Source: an uncultured bacterium (GTDB taxonomy: Bacteria > Patescibacteriota > Microgenomatia > UBA1406 > GWC2-37-13). From it: a stretch of 6,154 bases of DNA. Below the pieces are notes generated by a model. It did no database searches, was not told the DNA's origin, and saw only the letters and a list, made by a program, of their open reading frames with translations. The translations under genes and the position numbers were made by a program. The stretch spans positions 1 to 6,154 of the forward strand of contig CALESU010000108.1 of NCBI GenBank assembly GCA_937914905.1, written 5' to 3'. This document shows, piece after piece, positions 1-5,812 of the stretch (its first letter is position 1; the number at the start of each line of letters is the position of its first letter).

Positions 1-469
1 GAATGAGTGAAACAAGTTCGCCTATTGTTCCCTGTATCGTGCCACTCAGATGAATAAAAGATAGTTCCTGGTTTCCCGATATGATCCTGATGGGTACGTG
101 CGCGGATCGCTTCGCACTATACCCAATGTTGGCTTGCATGTGATCAATGCGATCACCGGAAAATCCCGCTATGATGATCTGATCCGCCCCCCATTCTATC
201 GCCCTTTCTATCGCAAGCTCACTGTCTGTTTGATCTTTATCGGTGGGATGCTGGATGCACGGAATGTTTCGATCTTTGAGATATGCACGCGTTTGATTGG
301 AAAGGGAATCAAAATCTCCCACCACTTCATGAGGGGGTATCCCGAATAACTGTACTAAGAGATCTGCTCCCCCATCTGCTCCAATACAGATGGATGCGTT
401 TTGAATATACGTGCGGATTAGTTTGGTAGGTGAACAATCTCCTGAAAGCATTATAAATACAGATTTCAT
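1..469 (-). CDS. thiN: Thiamine pyrophosphokinase, partial (C-terminal end beyond window)
   Basis: Transfers pyrophosphate from ATP to thiamine, making the cofactor thiamine diphosphate in the cytoplasm. The visible 156 residues read without a stop from ATG at 469 to the window edge; the family is usually about 210 residues, so roughly the last quarter is missing. The family motifs appear in order: GADGGAD (30-36), VGDFDS (50-55, with the metal/ATP-binding aspartates 52 and 54), DKDQTDSELA (77-86, including T81 and D82) and G-x-x-x-R-x-DH (102-110) followed by AN (113-114). The C-terminal beta-sandwich that binds thiamine starts near residue 128. The start is set by an ATGA overlap with the stop of the upstream membrane-protein gene, which suggests translational coupling; there is no Shine-Dalgarno site. 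The family is clear from the motifs. The symbol follows the Bacillus name. Salvage of thiamine rather than synthesis is an inference from this one gene. Confidence 0.93.
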   Translation of the reverse strand, partial: MKSVFIMLSGDCSPTKLIRTYIQNASICIGADGGADLLVQLFGIPPHEVVGDFDSLSNQTRAYLKDRNIPCIQHPTDKDQTDSELAIERAIEWGADQIIIAGFSGDRIDHMQANIGYSAKRSAHVPIRIISGNQELSFIHLSGTIQGTIGELVSLI

Positions 470-1242
470 GGCTGTTTTTCAAACTCGATCTGTTGTTGTT
501 TAAACTCTTTCACATAAGCTGGGGTTTTAGATTCTTTAACGTCTCTTCGTAAAAAGAAATCAGGAATGACCGTGCTGTCTGCTTGTGCAGGCATGACTTC
601 TCTTTTTGGAATAACTGAAGTGTTTGTTTCGTGTTTTATTTTTACTTCATATACCGAACCATCAGATTCTCCCGATACGGCTCGGATTGTCTTCATACGC
701 TCATCAACTTCGAGAGTTAGTTCATTGGATTGTGATAGTTGCACTGTGTAGAGCGAACATTTCCCATAACTACACTTGGATAGATCTTGAGAGATAATGC
801 GCCCTTCATTTTGCAAAGGAGTGAGGGTTGACTTTATCCATTGTGAGGGGTGAAAAGGAAATGATGATTGATACGCCATAATGCTTTCCGCGCTTACCTT
901 CCAGTATCCACCCACTCCCCTCCTTGAGAGATAGGCCGATTCTCCTGCGATGATAATGTCTGCCTCACCACCTCCTTCTTCTTGTGTTCGTATGAGCTCA
1001 TAACCTTCTTGGTCTATCTGCCACATCACTTCAAGAACCGTCTCTCCTTGTTTTGAATGATAGTATGACCCTTTAAGCGATGAGTTTTGGTGAGATATGG
1101 TATTAAACAAGCTTTCACAAAGGAGTGAATTTCCCAACGCACACCGTTGAGAAGAAGTTGAGCTCCATAAAAATAATCCTATCATCACGGCTCCAACTAC
1201 CGGTATTCCCACCCAAACCTTAGGGTTCATAAATATCTTCAT
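466..1242 (-). CDS. Single-pass membrane-anchored protein of unknown function
   Basis: I do not recognise a named family. With the start at 1242 the protein has 258 residues: a short positive N-terminus (MKIFMNPK), one hydrophobic segment at about 9-26, then a large domain rich in alternating polar/hydrophobic residues, as in beta-sheet proteins. This predicts an N-in anchor with the domain outside the cytoplasm. There is no lipobox at the end of the hydrophobic segment. Four cysteines (34, 42, 157, 162) lie in the outer part; two form a C-x4-C pair and could make disulfides. The middle (EGYELIRT, then a glycine cluster, then GGYWKVS) loosely recalls LolA/LppX-type lipid- or lipoprotein-binding folds, but that is only a resemblance. 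The reading frame extends upstream to TTG at 1272 and ATG at 1251, but the predicted promoter covers those codons, so 1242 or ATG 1230 is preferred. The gene overlaps thiN by four bases (ATGA), so the two are probably cotranscribed. Confidence 0.8.
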   Translation of the reverse strand: MKIFMNPKVWVGIPVVGAVMIGLFLWSSTSSQRCALGNSLLCESLFNTISHQNSSLKGSYYHSKQGETVLEVMWQIDQEGYELIRTQEEGGGEADIIIAGESAYLSRRGVGGYWKVSAESIMAYQSSFPFHPSQWIKSTLTPLQNEGRIISQDLSKCSYGKCSLYTVQLSQSNELTLEVDERMKTIRAVSGESDGSVYEVKIKHETNTSVIPKREVMPAQADSTVIPDFFLRRDVKESKTPAYVKEFKQQQIEFEKQP

Positions 1243-1249
1243 TGTATTC

Positions 1250-1279
1250 ATAATAGGTCTTTGGAGACTCAATTGTCAA
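1250..1279 (-). promoter_or_regulatory. Sigma70-like promoter for the membrane protein-thiN unit
   Basis: Reading the minus strand there is a perfect -35 box TTGACA (1279-1274), an 18-base spacer and a TATTAT -10 box (1255-1250, five of six consensus bases). Transcription would start near 1243, directly at the ATG at 1242, giving a leaderless or nearly leaderless mRNA. The -10 box overlaps the more upstream candidate ATG at 1251, which argues against that start. The promoter is predicted from sequence only. Confidence 0.6.
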
Positions 1280-1285
1280 TGAAAA

Positions 1286-1294
1286 TGCTATACT
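1286..1294 (+). promoter_or_regulatory. Extended -10 promoter for the acetyltransferase gene
   Basis: TGCTATACT is an extended -10 element (TGn plus TATACT, five of six consensus bases). No good -35 box stands 16-18 bases upstream, as is common for extended -10 promoters. The expected start point near 1301 lies only about four bases before the ATG at 1305, so the message would be almost leaderless, which agrees with the lack of a Shine-Dalgarno site. RNA polymerase bound here would cover the opposing promoter at 1250-1279. Confidence 0.55.
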
Positions 1295-1304
1295 AAAATC
1301 ACTT

Positions 1305-1778
1305 ATGAACCACCATATTCGTCCTTTTACCCCTGCCGATGTTGAAGATATCAAATCTTGCCTTATTGAACTCCAAGATTTTGAGCGATTGATGGATCCG
1401 CATAGATTAGAAGGATTACGCGTGGCCCATGAGTATCTCCAGCATCTGCTCGATCTTTGCCATGATGAAAAAGGCATGATATTTGTTGCAGAAAAGAACA
1501 AATCGATAATCGGGATGATTTCGGTATATATCGAAGACGATCATAAACACTTTCGCAAGATGAGAACGTTTGCACATATCGCAGACTTGATCGTCATGAA
1601 AGAACGCAAAGATGAAGGGGTTGTAAAAGATCTCCTTGCAAAAGCTGAAGAATATGCCAAATCAAAACACGTTTCTTCCATCCAAGCAACCATTCTTCAC
1701 GAGCACGCGGAAGGCCTTGCGGGATACCTTCGGAATGGATTTCACGAACATGAAGTGGTAGTGAGAAAGCACCTATGA
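1305..1778 (+). CDS. GNAT-family N-acetyltransferase
   Basis: A 157-residue cytoplasmic protein with the layout of the GNAT fold, which moves an acetyl group from acetyl-CoA to an amine. The N-terminal strand and helix are seen in IRPFTPADVEDI (5-16). IFVAEKNKSIIGMISVYI (59-76) is the beta2-beta3 hairpin, HIADLIVM (91-98) is beta4, and the acetyl-CoA-binding loop plus following helix occupy about 100-119. GLAGYLRNGF (137-146) matches the usual end motif in which a Tyr and a Gly-Phe pair follow the last helix. The acetyl-CoA loop is odd: the usual Q/R-x-x-G-x-G/A reads K102-D-E-G105-V-V107, so the first and last positions are changed. The substrate (protein N-terminus, small amine, antibiotic or other) cannot be told. 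The gene seems to be its own unit, divergent from the membrane-protein gene and about 100 bases before the potassium transporter gene. The ATG at 1305 is supported by the promoter just in front of it. Confidence 0.85.
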   Translation: MNHHIRPFTPADVEDIKSCLIELQDFERLMDPHRLEGLRVAHEYLQHLLDLCHDEKGMIFVAEKNKSIIGMISVYIEDDHKHFRKMRTFAHIADLIVMKERKDEGVVKDLLAKAEEYAKSKHVSSIQATILHEHAEGLAGYLRNGFHEHEVVVRKHL

Positions 1779-1790
1779 TTCGAGGCAGAT

Positions 1791-1809
1791 ATACATCGTA
1801 GGTATGTAT
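1791..1809. repeat. Short inverted repeat before the trkH promoter
   Basis: ATACAT and ATGTAT form a perfect six-base dyad separated by seven bases. Its right arm touches the predicted -35 box of the trkH promoter, so it could be an operator half-site pair. No T-run follows it, so it is not a simple terminator for the acetyltransferase gene. A dyad this short could occur by chance in AT-rich DNA. Confidence 0.25.
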
Positions 1810-1837
1810 TTGCATATCATGAGGGGCAAGCTATAAT
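1809..1837 (+). promoter_or_regulatory. Sigma70-like promoter for the trkH-kinase-sulP unit
   Basis: A perfect TATAAT -10 box (1832-1837) is preceded after 17 bases by TTTGCA (1809-1814), which matches four of six -35 bases. Transcription would start near 1844 and leave a leader of about 32 bases before the ATG at 1876. I see no Shine-Dalgarno site in that leader. Confidence 0.55.
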
Positions 1838-1875
1838 GGGAACTTCATTACGCTCTAAAACCAGTAGCTCAACCC

Positions 1876-3597
1876 ATGCAAACTCATCGCAATCCATTTA
1901 TTCCCATTATCGCAACCGCTTTTCAACTCCAGCTTTCCCTCGCTGCGGGGTTTTTGTTTACGCTCATGGTGAGTTATTTCTACTACTTTTTGAATGACCC
2001 TCGTTTTCCTCTCGAAAAACCGGAATACATTTGGGCAGGACTTATCCTCTCGATACTCGCATTTATGTTGGGGAAAGCGTTAGAGTCCCGATGGAGTACT
2101 CAGTCTTCCCCCAAAAATATCCGAAGTGGTGCCGCTATTGTGGTTGTTGCCTGGATGGTAGGATGCCTTATATCTGCAATTGTATTTGTGCTTGCTGGTT
2201 TTCCCGACCCTCTCAACGTGGGAGATTATTCCTTCATCCGCAGATTCACTGATGCTTTTTACGAGTCCATGTCTGGGTTTACCACAGCAGGAGGAAGTAT
2301 TCTTCCGAATGTTGAGATTTTTCCTCGAGGGATCCTCATGTGGCGATCAATGACCCACTTCATTGGAGGAATGGGAATTGCATACATGGCGATATTATTG
2401 ATTAAAAATATTCGATTCAATCGAGAAATAGTTGTTAATAGTGAATCTGAAGGCCCAAACTATACTACCTTCGAAAAAGATTCTGATGTCGAGACAGCGG
2501 GAAAAGATTTTTTAAAAGTGTATGGTTTGATCACCATTGTGCTTTGTATACTCTTATTGTTTTCAGGTATGTTTTTTCGAGAAAAACCGTATAAAGCTTG
2601 GTATGACAATGCATATGATGCTGTGAATCATTCATTTTCCGTCATGGGAACCGGAGGGTTTGGGACCTACAATCTCAGTATTGGTCTGCGAGAATTTGAC
2701 GGTAAGGGAAATGAAGCGATCGGAGGACTGAGTAATCCTACATCTGAATGGATTATCGCCATTTTCATGATAATTGCTGGATCCAACATGGGGCTATGGT
2801 ACATCTTGTTTTTCAAAGGAGACATGGGAGTATTTTTGAAAAGTACTGAGTTCAAAACCTATGTAGTGATTGTATTTGGTATTGCGATTGCGATCTGGCT
2901 TGTGCTTATGAATGAACGCATATATGAGTCAAATCTTGACGCTTTTCGCTACTCCCTCTTTAATGTCGCCACCATCATTTCTACCACCGGACTTGCAACT
3001 TCTGACTTTACCAAATGGCCAGCTTCTGCGGAAGGCCTTCTCTTTATATGTTACCTTATTGGAGGAATGGTCGGCTCCACAGCAGGTGGACTCAAAATTC
3101 TCAGATTTAACGTGCTGTATAAATATGTAGTTATGAAAATCCAAAATCTTCTTTATGGAAGACACAAAACTCGCTACTCCATAGATGGAGTTCGCTATTC
3201 GGAAAGTAGCGCGGGTCTCATCGTAGCAAATATTGTTCTGTATTATCTTATATTTATGCTTGGCGCAATACTCATCATGGTAGTAAGTCCGCTCAACCAT
3301 TTTCCCGATGGCACCATACGACAAATGGATTTCCTTTCTGCAATTACCGCAACGATAGCAAATCTTGGCAATATCGGACCCATGGTTTCCATAGGAAATA
3401 TTAACGCCGGTCCTGCAGGAAATTACTTCCCTTTTAGTATCGCAGCAAAATGGCTCATGATCATTCTTATGCTTATTGGAAGGCTCGGCGTGATTACCGT
3501 AATTTCTGTATTTATCACCAAATCAGGCTTATCAGAATTAAACAGTTCTGTGGAAAACCAAAGCTTCGACAGTGACTCACCCATTCTCCATTCATAA
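1876..3597 (+). CDS. trkH: TrkH-family potassium uptake protein
   Basis: A 573-residue inner-membrane protein that moves K+ into the cell, normally as the pore subunit of a Trk/Ktr complex gated by a cytoplasmic RCK protein (TrkA or KtrA). Four pore-loop repeats are visible with their filter glycines: SGFTTAGGSI (133-142), VMGTGGFGT (256-264), ISTTGLATSDF (368-378) and ANLGNIGP (495-502). The family signature GSTAGGLKILR sits at 400-410 after the third filter. Two hydrophobic segments (about 14-38 and 51-68) precede the first pore repeat, the extra N-terminal domain typical of TrkH rather than KtrB. Near the end the usual TrkH motif GRLE reads GRLG (535-538), as in KtrB-like proteins, so the subtype is mixed. 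It is somewhat longer than the roughly 480 residues common for TrkH, partly from a loop at about 265-290 and a polar C-terminal tail. No RCK partner gene lies in the window. The kinase gene begins five bases after the stop. Confidence 0.92.
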   Translation: MQTHRNPFIPIIATAFQLQLSLAAGFLFTLMVSYFYYFLNDPRFPLEKPEYIWAGLILSILAFMLGKALESRWSTQSSPKNIRSGAAIVVVAWMVGCLISAIVFVLAGFPDPLNVGDYSFIRRFTDAFYESMSGFTTAGGSILPNVEIFPRGILMWRSMTHFIGGMGIAYMAILLIKNIRFNREIVVNSESEGPNYTTFEKDSDVETAGKDFLKVYGLITIVLCILLLFSGMFFREKPYKAWYDNAYDAVNHSFSVMGTGGFGTYNLSIGLREFDGKGNEAIGGLSNPTSEWIIAIFMIIAGSNMGLWYILFFKGDMGVFLKSTEFKTYVVIVFGIAIAIWLVLMNERIYESNLDAFRYSLFNVATIISTTGLATSDFTKWPASAEGLLFICYLIGGMVGSTAGGLKILRFNVLYKYVVMKIQNLLYGRHKTRYSIDGVRYSESSAGLIVANIVLYYLIFMLGAILIMVVSPLNHFPDGTIRQMDFLSAITATIANLGNIGPMVSIGNINAGPAGNYFPFSIAAKWLMIILMLIGRLGVITVISVFITKSGLSELNSSVENQSFDSDSPILHS

Positions 3598-3602
3598 TTA
3601 TT

Positions 3603-4127
3603 ATGAACATACTCATCATCGGAACAATTGGCTCAGGAAAATCAAGTATTGGAGCAGTGCTTGCAAAAATACTGCATATGCGTCTGATTGAACTTGATGA
3701 TATGGTCCTCCATCATACGGGCTTCAAGTCAATAGAGGCAGTGTATCAAAACAGAATATCATTATGGAAAGAGTGCGAACTTGAAATTTCTCGAGACATG
3801 AGTACGCAAGATAATAATATTATTGTGTGTGGAGGCGGATTTGTTGAAAATGAACTCAATATCACCTACTTTAAAGAGCATTCTGACAGCCTTCGCATCA
3901 TTTACATACATGCGCGTCCTGAAATGATTGCAAAGCGACTTCACGCGGTACACAAGGAGCTTAGTTCTCGGGAAATCACAGAAAAAGTGAATCAACTCTA
4001 CGCACGTCGCGATACTCTTTGCCGAATGTACGCAGATACGGTTATTGAAAATGAAAATCGCGAGGTGTTTGAAGCTGCAGAGGAGATCGTTTCATTTCTT
4101 CATCATAAAACCTCCAAAAAGGTCTAG
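3603..4127 (+). CDS. Shikimate kinase-like P-loop kinase (substrate uncertain)
   Basis: A 174-residue cytoplasmic nucleotide-binding protein of about the size of shikimate kinase (AroK/AroL), which phosphorylates shikimate with ATP. Visible features in family order are the Walker A loop GTIGSGKSS (7-15), the ELDDMV segment (30-35) where the family has its substrate/Mg aspartates, the glycine triplet CGGGF (76-80), and ARRDTLCRMYADTVIE (134-149), which matches the R-x-x-x-Y-x-x-x-AD-x-x-I end motif. Two differences weaken a shikimate assignment. The arginine usually found in the FRxxE substrate motif is lysine here (WKECE, 55-59). The lid shows no RPLL-type motif; only SSRE (121-124) stands there. 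No other aromatic-pathway gene is nearby. It sits five bases after trkH and 14 bases before sulP, so it is almost certainly cotranscribed with them. It may be a divergent AroK, or a related small-molecule kinase. Confidence 0.8.
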   Translation: MNILIIGTIGSGKSSIGAVLAKILHMRLIELDDMVLHHTGFKSIEAVYQNRISLWKECELEISRDMSTQDNNIIVCGGGFVENELNITYFKEHSDSLRIIYIHARPEMIAKRLHAVHKELSSREITEKVNQLYARRDTLCRMYADTVIENENREVFEAAEEIVSFLHHKTSKKV

Positions 4128-4141
4128 AATAAATCCTTACT

Positions 4142-5761
4142 ATGTTAGACCAATTGAAACAAAACTGGAAATCTGGAATTACCGTGTCACTCGTGTCCAT
4201 CCCTCTTTCCGTATCTCTTGCAGTTGCGTCCCAAACTTCCCCAGTAGTAGGGATCATTACGGCTATCTGGGCGGGGATTATCCACTCTCTCTTGGGGGGG
4301 AGTAATTTCAACATCGTGGGACCAACGGGGGCACTTTCCGGGATTCTTGCCACCTATGCCCTTACGCACGGCGCAGACTCCCTTCCTATGGTTGCACTTG
4401 TTGCGGGTACATTCATACTCCTTACTTACCTATTTAAATGGGAAAAATACTTCACGCTGATTCCGGCAAGTGCCGTGCATGGATTTACCCTGGGAGTTGC
4501 TTTTATTATTGCGCTCAATCAATTTAATTTTGCCTTCGGGCTCACTCAGTTAGAGAAGCATCCTCATTTTATTGAGAATGTGTTTGAGTCACTTACCCAT
4601 ATCTCCTCGCTCTCGCTCCCCACAACCACCGTGTTCTTTCTCTTTTTAGGTTCTCTTTTCTTCATGATGCGTTTTTTCCCCAAGCTCCCTGGCGCAATTA
4701 TGCTTGCACCCTTGGGAATTGCTCTTGGATATGCATCGCAACAAGGAATTATCCCTATTGATCTTGGGACTCTGGGAGAGATGTACCCTACTATGACCCC
4801 CTCGTTGTTTGTCCCGTATAACGTGTATATTTCAAAAGAACTCATTACAACGGGAGCAACTATTGCGGTGATCGCCATTCTCGAAACGATGATTTCGGCA
4901 AAGATTGCAGACGGTATGACAAAGTCAAAATATGATCGAAGAAAAGAGATTTTAGGGCTTGCAATGGCCAATATTGGCGCAGGACTTGCAGGGGGAATAC
5001 CTGCAACAGCAGCTCTTGCTCGCACTGCGCTCAACGTAAAAACGGGAGCAACACATAAAATGTCAGCGACAATAAGTAGTATTATGGTGGCTCTTATTGC
5101 GTTTCTGTTTCTTTCATATTTTGTCTACATTCCCCTTGCGGTGATTGCGGCAATTCTCGTCTTTACTGCAATTCGCATGATAGAAGTAGCTCACTATTAC
5201 CGCATGTATCATCACGACAAAGTGAGTTTTGGGATGGCTTTTGCGGTAGCGGGCATCACTATTTATGAAGATCCCATTATAGGGATTTTAGTTGGGACAA
5301 CGCTCATGCTTCTCATATTTATGCAAAAACTCTCCAAAGGACAGTTTGAGCTTTTGATGAATGACGAACATAAGCACCTGGTAAACGCGATTCAAGGTGA
5401 TGAAATTGAAAAGATCAATACTGTTTCTGACACATTTGTCTATTCAATTAAAGGACAATTAGCATATATTAATGCGCAGGCTCATATCAGTAGGTTTGAA
5501 ATGAATTTGGCGAAAAAATATAATACCGTTGTCTTAAGACTTCGAGAGCTTTACTTCATTGATCTTGATGGAGTGGATGCGTTTGATGAGATAGTAGATA
5601 TTATCCACGCTGATGGAAAAAAAGTCATGGTTACCGGGGTTAATTCTTTTATCGAGCAGATGCTAACTGATGATAGCGAAACATTCCAAGATCTAACTAA
5701 AAAAGGCTTGGTATTTGACAGGACTGCCGACGCATTAAGATCAATCGGATTTGAGTTGTAA
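4142..5761 (+). CDS. SulP/SLC26-family anion transporter with STAS domain
   Basis: A 539-residue inner-membrane permease for an anion; the family includes sulfate, bicarbonate, chloride and dicarboxylate carriers, and the sequence does not decide among them. The membrane part covers about 10-396. NIVGPTGALSGI (57-68) is the conserved stretch on the third segment near the substrate site, followed by IPASAVHGFTLGVA (107-120). LETMISAKIADGMT (247-260) and the hallmark GGIPATAALARTALNVKTGA (284-303) identify the family firmly. A cytoplasmic STAS domain takes up about 428-538, with the strand-loop VLRLRELYFIDLDGV (464-478). In STAS proteins of the SpoIIAA type the loop reads D-S-S-G and the second serine is phosphorylated; here Asp476 holds that place. 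The start is 14 bases after the kinase stop, without a Shine-Dalgarno site. Translation ends in a tandem TAA-TAG. A run of seven G bases lies at codons 51-53. No carbonic anhydrase gene is beside it. Confidence 0.93.
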   Translation: MLDQLKQNWKSGITVSLVSIPLSVSLAVASQTSPVVGIITAIWAGIIHSLLGGSNFNIVGPTGALSGILATYALTHGADSLPMVALVAGTFILLTYLFKWEKYFTLIPASAVHGFTLGVAFIIALNQFNFAFGLTQLEKHPHFIENVFESLTHISSLSLPTTTVFFLFLGSLFFMMRFFPKLPGAIMLAPLGIALGYASQQGIIPIDLGTLGEMYPTMTPSLFVPYNVYISKELITTGATIAVIAILETMISAKIADGMTKSKYDRRKEILGLAMANIGAGLAGGIPATAALARTALNVKTGATHKMSATISSIMVALIAFLFLSYFVYIPLAVIAAILVFTAIRMIEVAHYYRMYHHDKVSFGMAFAVAGITIYEDPIIGILVGTTLMLLIFMQKLSKGQFELLMNDEHKHLVNAIQGDEIEKINTVSDTFVYSIKGQLAYINAQAHISRFEMNLAKKYNTVVLRLRELYFIDLDGVDAFDEIVDIIHADGKKVMVTGVNSFIEQMLTDDSETFQDLTKKGLVFDRTADALRSIGFEL

Positions 5762-5775
5762 TAGTGGATAATCTG

Positions 5776-5801
5776 AGGGTTAATTTAGGACAATAATCCC
5801 T
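5776..5801. terminator. Weak hairpin between the convergent genes
   Basis: AGGG-TTA (5776-5782) can pair with TAA-CCCT (5794-5801) around an 11-base loop, with T5797 bulged. It lies in the 51-base gap between the ends of the SulP and histidine kinase genes, where a two-way terminator would be expected. No T-run follows on either strand and the stem is short, so its role is doubtful. Confidence 0.2.
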
Positions 5802-5812
5802 ATATATCTCGC

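Noticed and set aside
98..349. Plus-strand open frame of 83 codons
   Set aside because: It lies opposite the thiN gene, whose conserved motifs fix the true frame on the minus strand.
566..751. Plus-strand open frame of 61 codons
   Set aside because: It is antisense to the membrane-protein gene, has no promoter or recognisable sequence, and is short.
466..1272. Longer form of the membrane protein starting at TTG 1272
   Set aside because: The predicted -10 box at 1250-1255 and start point near 1243 lie inside this extension, and it adds only ten residues without features.
1220..1501. Minus-strand open frame of 93 codons spanning the divergent promoter
   Set aside because: It runs across both predicted promoters and antisense to the acetyltransferase gene; its product looks like nothing known.
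2929..3324. Minus-strand open frame of 131 codons inside trkH
   Set aside because: It is antisense to the third and fourth pore regions of trkH, which are well conserved; no start signal is seen.
4045..4305. Plus-strand 86-codon frame overlapping the kinase end and sulP start
   Set aside because: It is out of frame with two genes that have clear family motifs and has no start signal of its own.
4564..5034. Minus-strand open frame of 156 codons inside sulP
   Set aside because: It is antisense to the conserved SulP core; its alanine/isoleucine-rich product is what the complementary strand of a membrane gene tends to give.
5762..5812. Possible strong intrinsic terminator after sulP
   Set aside because: Only a short bulged stem without a T-run is present, so it is listed just as a weak candidate.
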